DNA from: Paguma larvata | Taxonomy: Eukaryota; Chordata; Mammalia; Carnivora; Viverridae | Assembly: GCA_030068075.1 (NCBI GenBank) | Contig: CM057843.1 | Span: 44,678,365-44,742,364, forward strand | Length of the DNA: 64,000 bases | Direction of reading: 5' to 3' | Shown here: piece by piece, positions 12,211-24,860 of the stretch | Layout of the letters: the number at the start of each line of letters is the position of its first letter | Numbering within the stretch: the stretch's first letter is position 1 | Program-made: the position numbers and the translations under genes | The notes under the pieces: model-generated | Databases searched by the model: none | What the model was told of the DNA's origin: nothing | What the model saw: the letters and a program-made list of their open reading frames with translations, nothing else

Positions 12211-15200
12211 TCACACCCGGGCCCCCAGCTCTCCGACGCGCTGCCGCAGGTGAAAGGCGAACTCGAACATGGTGGCTGCGAGGCTCTGGTGGATGAGGTA
12301 CCGGGGCAGGCGGCCCTGGGGGGAGGTGGGGAGAAGTCGCAGGATGGCCTGCCCTCAGCAGGGGCTCCCCTCTCAACAACAGGCGCCAGCGGGGGTTGGG
12401 GGGTGCCCTGGGCCAGAGCAGCAGGTGCAGGTGCAGCTCTGGAATGCAGCCTAATCCACCCTCTACCCCTCACCCCTGGCAGGAAGAACACGCTGTGCCG
12501 GGTCTTGGCACCAACCACACAAACAGACCTAGGAGGGGCTGGCTTGGCAGCCAGCCACCGCTCCTTGGGGCCTCTGGAGTCAGAGGTAAGGGGAGGTACA
12601 GGCCCTCCGGCAACTCAGGACGAGACCATCTCGATCCTGCCCCAAATTTTAGCTTAAGGAGGCAGCGTAGGTGAGGCCCTGAGCAGGACAGGAGACCTCA
12701 AGGTCCCCCACCAAAGTCCCCTCTACTGTACCTAGCCAGCCTTGCGGCCTCAGCACCCCCACCTTGAGATCTGTATTAAGGATCCAGATGAAGGTGCAGA
12801 CTCGGGGGTTACTGGGCGACTTGAGCACGATGAAGCCCCCAGGACCATTCTCTCCCCTAGGAGAAAAGCGGCATTGGAGGGGAACCTTGGAGCCAGGCGG
12901 GGCCTCCGACCCCACCCCGCACTCCATTCTCACCGCATCCTGGACTGGGGTGAAAGAGGGAAGGCGGCTACCGGTCTGGCAACTGCCACTCTGCCCGACA
13001 GGGCCCAGGGCAGGTGTCCCAGAGGCTACGGGATCCCGCCCTCCGCCCCACCACGTGATGCTCGAATCCTGCTGCCCGCCCATGGTGCGCACCCCCAGCG
13101 GCGGCTGTCATTCTCTCTGTCCAGGGACTCTCAGCTCCGGCTGTGAGGGGTGGGCTGTGCTCGAATTTCTCACCCCTGCCCAACTTAGGGAGCAATGTGG
13201 TGGTGCCAGGAGGGGGCCGCTCCGGGAGGGGGAGCCTTCCCAGGCGGCGGGCAGGGCATGTCCTGTCACCAGTCAATTCCCCCACAGCCCCACGGACAAC
13301 TCCCAAGCTCACTCTGCACACAAGGAAGTCAGCACCCAGAGAGGAAGTAAGCTTGTCTGTCACCCCAGAGTCTGGTGTGCCAAATCTCATACCCCACCAA
13401 CAGTGCTCTCTGTGGAAGCCCAGGAAGGATGGGGAGAGGGGAGAATCGGGGAGGCCACCTGCAGCCCTGGGGACTACGGTTAGACAGCATAGAACTGGAG
13501 GATGCCCTGAACAGGCAGCAGGAAGACCGAAACTCCTCTTCCTCTGGGGGGGCTGCCAAGGCAGCGGGGACCGACTCTACTCAGGTAGGAAGGTCAAGCT
13601 CCGGAACACAGAACCTTCTGCTCAGGTCACCAGGCCTTCCCCTGGAGCTGCCCTCCGGCCTGGGTGGCGTGCTTCCAGCCATAATCCCCCAGGCTCCAGG
13701 GGGCAGAGCAGATTAGCAGGACTAGGGGCTGAGTGGGGCAAAGCCCAGCAGGACAGGGGACAGGAAGGCGGCCTCGGCAGGAGAAAGCGCCCGGCGGTAC
13801 ACACCGTACCCTACCCTGTCCTCACAGCCGCCAGGGGCGGGGCCGGCTGGGGTGACCCTGGCGAGGCAAGGCTCACCTGACATATTTGTGTGTAGGGGGC
13901 TTGGCGCAGTGGGTGGTGGCGATGCCCGACGACAGGTATCGGTCTCTGCGCCGCTCGATGCGCCGCACGTTCACGAAGTCCCTGGGGGGCGGGGGCGTTA
14001 GTCTGGGAGCGGGGAGCCAAGCCCAAGAGCCAAGGGCAGGAGGCCTGCCTGAGAGGAGCGGCTTGGTGGTGCTCACCTCGGGGAGACCACCCCGCCCGCG
14101 GCCCCCGAAGAGACATCGTAGGAGATGAGGGTGTTGTCCTCTACTCGCTGCAGGATCTAAAGGCCGTGAGGGGAGATGTGAAAGACAGCCCAACCCAGGA
14201 AAATCCCAGCACCTCAGGGAACCCCCAGACCACCCTTCTCTCTGCCTGGGTCCCTTTACTGCGAGCCCCTCCCGGGCCCTGGGCTGGGCTTTCTCTGCGT
14301 GCTCCCTCTCCATCTTCCTGAGCCTCTCCAGGACGCACCGGCACCATCATACCCATTTCACGGACAGGGAAGCTGAGGCCCAGAGCAGTTCAATGACATG
14401 ATGCGGGTCCCCAGGGGTAACTGGTCGTGCTGGGGTCTGACCGCACCCTGACCTGCCATGTTCCTCTGGCTCTACCCTGAGAAGTGGCCAGGCCGGGCCC
14501 CCTGTCTCTGCGGCTCACCTGGCAGGCGGTCACCGTCTTGTTCCACAGCACCATCCTCTCGGGCTGCAGGATCACCTCCTGGTACACCAGCTCCGCGGGG
14601 CAGGGCAGGAAGGTCTGGGGCAGGGCGGGCACAGGGCTGGGTGGCGCCAGATGTGCTCGGGCACACCAGCCCCTGCCTCCTGGTGGGGAGAAACCTGCCC
14701 TCCTGAAGTCTCAGACAGAGCGGGACACTCGAGGACACCTGCTTCCCTCACTCACCTTCAGGATGAATGTCTTCCCATGAAAGGGAACCTCGATGGTGTA
14801 CACGGTGTCCCCATATTCCTGTGGCAGGGACAGAAGGGTGGTGGAGAGGTGGGTGGAGGGCAGGGGGAGGCCGTGGGGGGTGGGCTGGTAGCAAAAGAAT
14901 GGGTAACAGGGCAGGTTTTTAACAGCTCAGGATAGAAAACTCCAGGAGTCTGAGGATATTCAAGTAGCCATTAAAAAACAGTGGTTCTAACCAATGTCCA
15001 GCAACGAGCAGAGAAAGGCTTTTGATGTCAGGTTAAAGGACAGAAGTACGGCTACAGCTGTGTCTCCAGGCTGGCCAGGGCTGCTGGAGGGACTGGCCAG
15101 AGAGGGACGGGGACGTGCCCCCCATTTTCCAAGCTCTCTGCCATCTCTTTAGATAATGTTGTTTGGATCATGAAACAAAACACCAGACACAGGGCAGAAG

Positions 15201-18200
15201 CCTGGCTTCCCCTTCAAAGCCAGAGCTGAGCGAGGAGAGCAGCAGGGAGCTGAGGAGGGCGTGGGGCCACGAGCGGGGCGGGGGGGCGGAGGCAGTGGAA
15301 ACATCCCATCTGTCCCGACCTCCTGCCAGGTGGTGACCCCAGGGCCCAGCCCCCACTCCTGAGGCAGGAATATGGTTCTAACCTGTGCGCTCCTTGGGCT
15401 TCTCAGGCCTCAGAAAAGCAAGCAAAACTCTCAACACACATGGGCAGGTTAGGTGGGAGAGACGTTTCTTACATTGTTCTTCTCAAACTTCCAGTTCTCC
15501 TCCTGGGCCAAGATCTGGTCCACCACCGCCATGGCCTCCTTCCCCTGGTGGATGTACTCCCGTTCCTGGCCAGGGATGAGAGACAGGCAGGGAGGGGTCA
15601 GCCTGGGGCCCGCACCCCACCTTGTTTGTGGCCGGTTCTTTCCCTAGATACTCCCCACACGTGGAGCCTGACAGTGAGGCAGACGCTCGGGTGCACGATG
15701 ACCGGCATTCGGGCTGCCTGAGGCCCATGCCCTGCTGGGAGGGCCCTGCCCACGCCGGCCGAGCCCAGCACTGGCCCTTCTCTGAGGTCCCCACTCCAAA
15801 GGTCCGGCGAGGGTGGGCAGCCAAATACCTGGGCAGAGAAGCTCTTCTTCCCAAGGTCTTCATCTGATTCATTGTCAGACCCTGCAGAAAACAAGCACAG
15901 AGACAACAGGAAGGTGTGGGGACAGGCTGTGGGGACATAGCGGGGTTCAGGCATAAGTGCAAAGTTGTGGGGGGACAGAAGCATGTGTGGAAGAGGGTTG
16001 CTCACTTCCCCCAGAGAGCCGATAGAAGGAACAGAAAGAACAAACCCGGCCAATCCACTTCTCACAGAGACCCTCCCTGAAGGCGGTTCCCCATCCACCA
16101 GCCCTCACCTGCAAAGGATTCTGGGGGTGAATAGAACTGGCCCTCGGACAGAGCGCCAGAGAAGAGTAGGGGTCCTCGGGCGACAGCAGCCTGGGCAGCA
16201 AGATACCCTGGGAGAACAGACACGGGCAGCCATTGTCCCCAAACCAGGGTCCCCCCAACTCCAGGCTCCTCCTTAGGCTCTTGGAGGCTGTTCGGAGTTG
16301 GCGATACAGCTCAGAACTGGCTCTCGTGCCTGAAACTCTCCTCTCTTGGGGCTGCGATGACCCTCACCGCACCCCTCCCCCCAGCACTCACATCTCTCCT
16401 CCTCGGCCTCCTGCGGCAGGACTTTGAAGTCAAGGAACCAGGTCTCCAACCAGGCAAGGACAAAGGAGACGATAGGGAGCAGGTAGCCGAACGCCCCTTT
16501 GCTGAGCAGCTGTGGAAGGAGGGGACTGAGCTCCACAGCAGGGCGTCACCCGAAGCCCAGAGTCCCCTCCTGGGGCTACTAACTCTGGCATACACCCCAT
16601 TCCTGGACCAGCTGCTTCGGGACCCTCTGCAGCACACGCCTCTGAGATGGATTAACGAATTCTACAGCACGATAAACTGAGGCTAGACTGTCGGAAGGAC
16701 TTTTTGTTCTTGGGGTGGCAGAGGGGCAGGTGGAAGAAGCCAGTGAAGAGGATTCCTTGGAAATATCAAAAGACAGGACTCCCCCTCACGCCACCCTGAC
16801 AACAGGGACAGACACCCCAAATCAGAGAAAGGGTCCCTTCTTAGGAGAAACCCAGCCCACCAGACCAGCCAGACCCTGAACCACTGACCTCAGAGAGGAT
16901 GACCTTGACAATGAGGAACGCACTAGACACCAGCGTGGTGACCTGCCCAGGGGAGGGAAGGAGGGAGAGAGGGAAAACAGGCTGGGGGGTGAGTCCTCCT
17001 CCATACCATCCCTTGCACCAGCCCCGCCAGGGCCTGGGAGCTGCCGGGAGAGTGGCGTCTTACCGCAATCACCCACCAGTGCCGGAGCCGCAGCACGGCG
17101 TAGCCCAGAAGCAGTCCCGAGAAGCGGAAGAAGGCCAGGATCTGGGGGGATGGGGGGGGGGACGGGCCACAAGCCATCACAGGCAAGCCACTGCCCTTCC
17201 CCCTCCCCAAGGCTGACCGCCCCCAGGCTCCCTGTACATGGGCATGCACGCCTCGGGAGAGAATGGGCGAGTCCGTGTGTCTCTGGGGACGATTTGGATG
17301 TGACCTTCTTAGACAGGGGTCTACTCTTCCCCCTCACACTTGGGGGGCTCTCTGAAGGGAGAGCCTTACTCAGGAACTTTCTGAATACTGAGAGCTCCCT
17401 GAGGATGGGAGCCAAGTCTCCCTGCTCGGATTAGGGTGTGTGCTGCAGAGAGGAGAGAAACCAGCCAGGGAGTCCTGTCCCTGTGCCACCTCTGCCCCCA
17501 GGACCCCCTAAGTCCACTCACAAAGATGTCAAAGAAGGAAGTTTTAAAGTTGTAGTGGATGATCTCCTGCTCCAGGTTCTTCTGGATGCCTGTGTTGGTC
17601 TGGAAGAGGGAGATACGAACAGCTCTACAGGCAGACCCAAGTCCCCAGGGATAGGGAGGAGGCACGGGGAGTGCGGAACCCCGAGATGCTGAGCCACTGC
17701 CCAAGGAGGGCCCCGAAACACCAAGGAGCTCAGCCAAAGGCCTGAGACCCCAGCACTAACATCGTGCGTTCCTCCAAGCGCCAGGCAGCCCAGACAGGCG
17801 GGGCCTGGCTCCAGGAATGACACTCGAGGGCACAGTGCCCGGGGAGGGGGAGGCTTAGAGGCCCCGGGGCTTTGGAGGGGAGGCTACAGGCCCCGTGCAG
17901 GCAGGTAGGGCTGGTAGCCTGGGTGCTGGGAGCCTGCCTCTCACATAATCTCATCTCCCTCTCACCACTACGGTGCTCCATCTTCCCAGCCGACCATCCA
18001 TCTGGGGCGGTGGGGACCGGGGGTGGGCAGCAGTGTCAGACGGAGCCCCAGGCAGCAAATCAATTGATTAGGTTTGTGCTTAATAGGCGAAATCCATCAT
18101 GGTGCGGGAGAGGATGCCCAGCAACGGAGACGGAGTGAGCAGACTTGTCCTCACCCCTGTCCCTGCCCTAGCCACCCACACGTCTTCAAGGGGATTCCTG

Positions 18201-20556
18201 ATACCTTGGCTGGGGAGGGAGAGGATCTGGACGGACACTGTGAGCCAGACCACAGCCTGACTCCTCAGGAGGAATGGGCTGGCAGACCCAGGCTTCTACA
18301 GGGGTACCAGTCCCCTGGAGGAGGGAGGATAGAAGGGGACTCCGGGGAGCGGAGCCCAGGAGCCTGGAAGGTGAAGACCCTTCACGACCACCTAGACTGG
18401 AGCTTCTAATCCCCAGCAGATGATCCAAATTGAAGTACAGGCGCTTATTAAAGACACAGATGTTCAGGCCACTGACTCTCAGATTAGCCGAGCATCTGGA
18501 AGTTTTATACAGTTCCCAGGTGACTCTGACGCGCAGAGCAGGAGCCAGCATCTGGGCAGCCGCCTCAGTGACACCTGAAGGCCCCCGAACCTCCCCACCA
18601 TGTACCTCTACCTCAAGACCGCCCTGAGCTTCATGGAGTCTCAGGCGCCCCCCCCCAACACCTGACACCCCACCCCACCCCAGCTGACCCCTGACAGTCG
18701 CTGTCCCTCACAGCTGCCCCTCTGCTTGGGCATGCGCAGAAGAGAAGCTGATGGCATCCTGACTCAGGGGACCTGAGTTCCCGCCCCTGCCAGTCCCCAG
18801 CTACGACACCTAGCATGGGTCTCATAACCCTGCTGGGGTCCTTACATCCACTGCGCAACACCCAGCCTGTTAGAGAACTAAAAAAATACCCATGCTATAA
18901 AAGAGGAGAATAAAACTACAAAACTGAAAACAAAACTACAAAAATTATTCCATTTTTAAGTAAGTGTCTACCAAGTGAAATGTTATGGCTAACTCCACTA
19001 ACAGTTAAGTCCAACATCCTGAACTTTTCAATATGTTTGAAAACAATTTGGAGATTAGATTTTTCTTGCTTTGCAAGGATTCCCAATATGCATAACGACT
19101 ACTGAGCTATTATAGCCAGTACATCCAGATAATTTCAAAAGTAAAACTACAAAACTTTTGTGGCTGTTTTCCAGCCAGAAAATACATATTGAATGAAGGC
19201 TGTGGGTGAATTTTAGTGCTTGCTTGATGCTGGATGGGACCTTCAAAAGGAAGAATGCCTAAGACCTCAGAGGCTCTTCAAATGGCTCTGGATCTTGCTG
19301 GGCCTCAGCTTTGTCATTGGTAAGACGGTCCCTAAGGCCCCCTGTGGCCCGATCTCGTTGAAGGTGCCAGTTCATCTCTGTGCACAAAGGACAGTCACCC
19401 TCAGAGCCCTCCAGCTCAACATGCCCAGAACCAAATTTGTTCTCCTCACCCCCAAACTCCTCACTTCTTTCAACAAAGTCATCCTTTCCCTGTCACTCGA
19501 GCTTGAGACCCGGAGGAAGGGCACCTACCATCCTGAACTCTGACCCACTCTGCAGAAGGAAAACGAGGGAAGGCTCAGAGAGGCCGAGTCCCCTGCTGGG
19601 GTCCCACAGTGCACAGAGGAGGCGCCGGGACTGACGGAGCCTGGGATGCTCTGCTCTCACAGCTCCTGCCTCTGTGGCCGGGGCCTCCCCTGCCCTGTCG
19701 GTGCCTGGGGATCAGGTCCCACAAAGCTGACCAAGCTCTGCCCAGGGGGAGGAGGGGGAGGACCCAGCACTGAGAAGCAGCTCTGTCTCCAGGCCGCTAA
19801 GTGGCATCTCACCACGCCCGGAGAGCCCAACCTGGGGGGGCACTGGAGGACTGTCCAAAATGGGGAGAGAGAGCTAAGAACCACTGGGAACTGGGAGTTT
19901 TTACTGGTTGGCTCCCCACCGTACCCTCTGCTTTTAGCACAGTGCCTAGGATACAACGGGGCTTTGAAAAATGTTTGCTGAATGAGTGCGTGAATGAATG
20001 AATGGAGCCAGAGAGCAACACAGGGCAGAAAAAAGACAAGGGTTCAACCAGAGTCCACTGGGCTGCCTCCTCCTTTCTCAGGAGTGTCCACTAGAGGGCA
20101 GCTGAGTGTGAACTCTGCAGCCTGAGGGTCTGGGTTCAAACGCTGCCCTTCTTTGCATACTTGCTGAGAGAGCTTAGACAAATGACTCAAGCCCTCTGAG
20201 CTCCCAGCTGTTCTCATCTTCCCATTCTTGATTTTACCTGGAAATCTACCCTGCCAGAGAGCTGACCCTGCCATACCGCAGGGGGAGCAGCTAAGGCCCA
20301 GATGACCCCCCGCCCCAGCCGTGGCCCCACTCACGTTCAGCTCAATGATCCAAAGCAGGGAGATGAAGAGCAGGTCGAAGGTGACAAAGAGACAGAAGGT
20401 GCGGCGGACATCAGAGATGGCCCGGCGCTTCTCTGGAGGTGGCGGGAGGAAGTGGGAGGAGAGGCCCTGGGAGTGGGACAGTGATGAGCCGAGGGAGGCC
20501 ACGGCCGGCAGGCTGCGCTCCAAGTCACGGGCCAGCTCCCCAGACAGTCTGTTCAT
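12211..20556 (-). CDS. STARD3: STARD3 (MLN64), late-endosomal cholesterol transfer protein
   Basis: Fourteen coding exons on the minus strand: 20556-20335, 17599-17522, 17141-17064, 16942-16889, 16509-16392, 16207-16109, 15881-15829, 15565-15473, 14818-14756, 14614-14519, 14156-14077, 13981-13877, 12856-12763, 12315-12211. Their 1338 nt give 445 aa, the human length. STARD3 sits in late endosomes, contacts ER VAP proteins and moves cholesterol between the two membranes. The four-helix MENTAL domain covers about residues 46-183 ([80 protein letters not shown]). The phospho-FFAT motif is [10 protein letters not shown] (207-216), with the regulatory serine at 210. The lipid-binding START domain runs from about 231 to the end and keeps Met307 and Asn311 of the sterol pocket. 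Chosen start: ATG at 20556, aligned with the human start; longer upstream frames begin at non-ATG codons. Confidence 0.98.
14338..14450 (-). repeat. MIR fragment, reverse, in a STARD3 intron
   Basis: CCCATTTCACGGACAGGGAA followed by GCTGAGGCCCAGAGCAG. Confidence 0.6.
15829..15881 (-). CDS. STARD3: STARD3 short linker exon after the FFAT motif
   Basis: This 53-nt exon codes [17 protein letters not shown]. From memory the human protein reads one residue longer here (EEVAGKKSF versus EDLGKKSF). The loss is balanced by one extra proline near residue 40 in the first coding exon, so total length stays 445. The acidic SDNESDED stretch directly follows the FFAT core. Confidence 0.9.
19545..19650 (-). 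repeat. MIR fragment, reverse
   Basis: GGAAAACGAGGGAAGGCTCA, GAGAGGCCGAGT and GGGTCCCACAGTGCACAG. Confidence 0.5.
19930..20015 (+). mobile_element. L2 3' end fragment
   Basis: AGCACAGTGCCTAGGATACA followed by TTTGCTGAATGAGTGCGTGA and AATGAATGAATG. Confidence 0.65.
20105..20230 (+). repeat. MIR fragment
   Basis: GGTCTGGGTTCAAACGCTGC and GAGCTTAGACAAATGACTCA. Confidence 0.6.
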
Positions 20557-21639
20557 CCTGGTGGGCCCCCGCCTCAAGGCGGGGAAGGCGGGGCCTCAGC
20601 TGCAAGGCTGGGGAGAGGCAGGGCAGCTGAGTCAGGTCACACGTGTCGCATGTCAGGGGCCTGGAGGTCCCGTTAACTTCCTTCATCCCTTCACACGCAG
20701 CCCCAGGGACCCTGTTGGCTCCCAAACACATCGGCCCCCTCTCACGTCCCAACCCCCTGGCAGCCCAGGGACCTCTCAGCCCAAATTCTCTCCTGCGGCC
20801 CCGCTTCTGGGCTGGAGGGGGTTTGAGCATCCCTCTCTCTGGTCCCTCCTCACCACCGGCCTGTAAAGCCCAGCGGCCCCACAGTTCACCCTTGGAGGGC
20901 TCTGGGGTCCTCCCCGCTGCTTGAGGACGCAGCCTGCTCCTACCAAGCCCAGCCCTGTGGTTCAGCCTCCGGTCCTGTCAACAGCCTCTCGGCCTGCCCC
21001 CACCCCCAGGAGAAGAGGGCCCCACGCTCTGTTCTTTGTTTGCCAAGCACAAAGCCACATTCCCTCCCAGCAGCCAGCCCTACCCTCCCACCCCCTAATC
21101 CATGGCAACTGGGAGGGACTTCCTAGAGCAGCGTCTCCGTCTCCGAGTGCTCTGCGCTGGGACAGCGGGTATGGAGAGAGGACATCTTGATCCCTTCTCT
21201 CTAGCTCCTCCCCATCACCCCCATGTCAGGCCCAACCACATGCTCTGGCCTGGCCATCGCAACTAGCCTGGCGGGCGAGTCTCCAGGCTGCCTCTCTCAC
21301 CCTGTAACACTTCTTGCACGGCCAGAGAAAGGCTCTCCAAACACTGATCACAGCCTGCCATTCCCCGAGCCCTCCAGTCCAGGCCCCGGGGGGCGGCCCG
21401 GCCAGCTCTTCCGATGGCTCCTCTCACAAGGCAGGCGGGGCTCACCCCCAGCGCCACCCTGGCCTTCTTTTAGGTCTCTCAATGTGGCAGCCTGGTCCTG
21501 CCTGGGGCCTAGGACCTAGCTCTCCCTTCCCCAGTCCTTCCAACAAGCAGCTCAAAAGTCCTCTCCTCAGAGCCGCACCCTCCCGCCCCCAGCCACAGCG
21601 CCTTGCCCTATTAGGGGGCTACACATTCTTCCATGAGCT

Positions 21640-21790
21640 CGTCACCACCCAAAATGGTCTCATTCGTTGTTCTGCAAACCCTACAGGCACGGGGCTTTCA
21701 CCTGGCTGGTCACTGCTGTCTCCTAGCGCCCAGCACGATGCCTGGCACCTAGCAGATGCTGGATTGGCTGCTGAATAAACGGATGCTCTA
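21640..21790 (+). mobile_element. L2 3' end fragment
   Basis: CCTAGCGCCCAGCACGATGC, CTGGCACCTAGCAGATGCTG, then CTGAATAAACGGATG. Confidence 0.65.
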
Positions 21791-22939
21791 GAGGGTCCCC
21801 TGGTCCTCGGCTCCATGCTACGGAGCACAGAAACGGGGCAAACCCCGAAGAGGATGAGGATCAGCCACTGCCCATAGAATAGTGTGCCGTCGGTTGTATT
21901 TCATGCCCACACAGGGCAGGATGGGTCCTTCCATGTCACAGATAAGACAACCAAGACTGAAGGGTGAATGGACCCACCCCCTACCTGTCTGTGTGACCAT
22001 GGGGCTGAAATTCTTATGAATGCTAGAGGTGGGGGGCCTCGGAGCACTCCCTCCCTGCTACGCAGCCCCGAGACCCAAGGTCCCCACTCCACCAACGCAC
22101 TGGCAAGGAGCCTGAAGAGACCCTATTGCCTGGGCAGGGGGCTCAACACGGCTGATGCCTACACTTCTGGGGCTCCGGCAGAGTCTCCCCGAATCTTCTC
22201 TCATGCCAGCACCAGGGGGCAGGTTTGGGGCGTGGGAGGAGAACCCTAGATGTTGGTCTCTGATCCTGGGAGGCAAGATCTAACCAGTCTCCCCCCCAGT
22301 CTGCCATCCCTTCATACCTTTGTTATGTCTTACTACTTCCGGGGCCCCTCAATCTATCTATCAGGTCCCAAACAAGCTCCCCATTTGTGACTGGCAGGAG
22401 CCTCTGACCAAGCCAGTTTGTCCATCCCTCTGCCTCTGTGAAAGCCCCAATGGACAGGAACTGACTGTTCTCAGCAGAGGCACCCTGCCCAAGGCCACCC
22501 CCTAATGCCACACTACCGGGGTTGCCGTGCCCAGCTCATCTGGAAGGTACTGAAGGAAAGCCGGGCCCACCTCTGGAAGGAGGTAGTAAGAGAGAGGACG
22601 TGACAGGCCGCCGGCAATGGCGCCCACCCCCAACATCCATCAGCTGGACCTGGTGCCAGACTGAACGCTCAGCGCATAGCTCACTGTGACAGGGCCACAG
22701 CTCCAGGGCGGGTGACATTTCCTGGTCTCTAATAGCCCTCTTGTCTGCTGCCAGACCTGTCTCCATCTCTCTTCCTCCTTCCTGTCTCTCACAAACTACT
22801 TTCCTGTCTTTGTGTCTCCGTGCCAGCCCCCACCTCCCCACTCTGTGTCCATCCTCCTGGGTCCTCCTCTCTGAATCTCTCCCATTGTCTCCCTCCACCA
22901 CCATCAGCTCAGTCTCCCTTGAAAGTCTCCCCTTCTGCC

Positions 22940-22981
22940 TGTGTGTGTGTGTGTGTGCGCGCGCGCGCACGCGTGTGTGTC
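22940..22981 (+). repeat. (TG)n(CG)n alternating purine-pyrimidine tract
   Basis: GTGTGTGTGT... runs into GCGCGCGCGCGCACGCG and back to GTGTGT. Such tracts can adopt Z-DNA. Confidence 0.9.
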
Positions 22982-23195
22982 TACCTGTCTGTCTCTCATC
23001 TTCCCTATCTGCTCCTCTCGGTCTTCCTGAGTCCCTGCAGGGTGCCATGGCTTCCCTACTCCCAGCTGCCCCGGCTTTCTCCCGCCCTCCCTGGGGGCAG
23101 GACTCGGGTGGTGGCAGTGTGGTGTGAGATGCCACTGGAGTGGCAACAGCGCTGACACTCACGCACGCAGACATCCTTGATGAAGCAAGAGACCC

Positions 23196-23221
23196 GGGGC
23201 GGGGGGGGGGGGGGGGGGGGG
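23196..23221 (+). repeat. G-run (GGGGC then 21 G)
   Basis: A 21-base uninterrupted G homopolymer at 23201-23221 in STARD3 intron 1, prone to G-quadruplex formation and sequencing-length error. Confidence 0.9.
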
Positions 23222-24394
23222 AGGCCGGGAGCACTGCAGACACAGGGCTGTGTGGGAGCCAGGCGTGGGGCCTCTGAAGCGGGGCTGGGGGCAGCTGGCC
23301 AAGAGGCAGGGAGGGGGCTTCTACGGCACCCTCCCCACGAAAGCTGCGCGGAGCCCGAAGCAGCAAGAACTTGTAGAGTAGAAGGAATGACGCCTGAGCC
23401 CCACTCTCGGGGCAGCCACTGACCCCAGCTGACTGAGCAAGTCCTCGCAAGCCCGTTTCTTTATCTGGAGGAAAAAATCATGTTTTTTTTTTTTAAGCCC
23501 CTTCTTTAAGCAAGACACACTTAAGAAAAAAAAGAGAAGAAAACCTTACTTGGAACCTTAATAAACAAGAAAGATAAAAACAGACTATTACGGGTCCTGC
23601 CACAGAAGGTGGCCACAGAGAGCCCCGCTTGGCGGCCTTTCCTGGGTCGCCCCGGAGGCACCTCCTTGGGCGCAGTTTGAAAACTGCCCACTCGGATGAC
23701 TTCAGAAGATCTTGGAGCTCTGTAAGACCGCCTGCCACTCTAAGTATGAAAACCATCTTGGCCTGGAACTGCCCTCAGCGGTCCCCAAAGCCCTGTTCTC
23801 TGGCCCCCCCGGCCCTGAGGGCGGAAGGTGGCAGCTGCCAGTGGAAGGGTGCTGGCCTCCCCCACACCACCGTGCCCACCATCCTGATGAGGGGGAGGCA
23901 GGAATGAGTGCTGCGGGCTAGAGACAGCAGGGCGGCCGCCCAGGCCGTGGAAGCAGCGGCCCCTGCTGAGCCCAGCCTCTGCTGCCGCCTGCCCCGCCCG
24001 CGTGCCTGCACAGGTGTCTGGAGTGGAGCAGCATGTATGCCGCGAAGAAGTCCCTCCGGGACGGCTGCGGACTTGACACTCGCTCAGTGTGTGCTTAGGG
24101 GAAGCGGAGCTGCTAAGGCTTGGGGAAGGGGGCAAGGAAACGGAGGTTTTATCATCCCCAGTAAGAGAAGGAGCGGCGAGGAGCCCAGAGGCAGGCCGCG
24201 CTGTGCCCTGGCAGGGCTCAGTGGATCACTCCAGTTCTTGCAGCTCCTGAAGCAAAGGGGAGGGGCAGGCACGGCTCCCGGGGCCTGCCGGGCCTTCTCT
24301 TACCCTAGGAAACGCCAGTATTGGCCAGACTGCAAGGGGCACTTTCGGGTAGGGTCCCCGACTCGGAGTAGACAATGGCAGGCAGCTGACATTG

Positions 24395-24524
24395 TGGGAA
24401 GAAAGCTGGACTCTGAGGTCGGGGTTCGAATCTCAGTCTGCCTTTATAAGCTATGCGATCTGGAGCAAACGTAACCATTCTGAGACTCAGTTTCTTCAGC
24501 TGCAGTGTAAATAAAGGCAGTGTA
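24395..24524 (+). repeat. MIR fragment split by a Can-SINE
   Basis: AGCTGGACTCTGAGGTCGGG, TTCGAATCTCAGTCTGCC and CTGAGACTCAGTTTCTTCAG, cut off by the SINE at 24525. Confidence 0.7.
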
Positions 24525-24753
24525 GGGGCGACTGGGTGGCTCAGTTGGTTAAGCATCTGACTTCGGCTCAGGTCATGATCTCACGATTCGTGAGTTCAAA
24601 CCCGTCATCGAACTCTGTGCTAACAGCTCAGAGCCTGGAGCCTGCTTCGGATTCTGTGTCTCCCTCTCTCTCCGCCCTGCCCGTCCCCCGCCCCTCACCT
24701 TCTCTCTCTCTCTCTCTCTCAAAAATAAATAAACATTTAAAAAATTAAAAAAA
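24525..24753 (+). mobile_element. Can-SINE (feline type), full length
   Basis: Begins with the tRNA-like GGGGCGACTGGGTGGCTCAG, followed by the feline body, CT-rich tail and A-rich end. Target duplication AAATAAAGGCA...GT is seen at about 24509-24524 and 24754-24768. It splits an older MIR. Confidence 0.93.
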
Positions 24754-24764
24754 AATAAAGGCAA

Positions 24765-24860
24765 CGTTAATATACTTAATGCCTTGGACCTATATCCTTA
24801 AAATGATTCAAATGATAGATTTTACATTACGTATATTTTACCACAATAAAAAACAGCAAC
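24765..24860 (+). mobile_element. L1M-type LINE 3' end fragment
   Basis: The segment ending TACGTATATTTTACCACAAT followed by AAAAAA matches the familiar 3' terminus of old mammalian L1 elements. Confidence 0.65.

Larger units (their letters stand above)
17600..20334 (-). other. STARD3: STARD3 second intron
   Basis: No exon is seen. The part at 18880-19190 is strikingly AT-rich compared with its GC-rich surroundings and probably derives from an old transposon that I cannot name. MIR and L2 remnants lie to its sides. Confidence 0.6.

Noticed and set aside
20557..20577. Seven extra N-terminal residues for STARD3
   Set aside because: That extension starts at a TTG codon; the ATG at 20556 aligns with the known start and has A at -3.
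22536..23450. 304-codon minus-strand frame in STARD3 intron 1
   Set aside because: It crosses the TG/CG microsatellite and poly-G run (giving ARAHTHTHT), which marks it as random.
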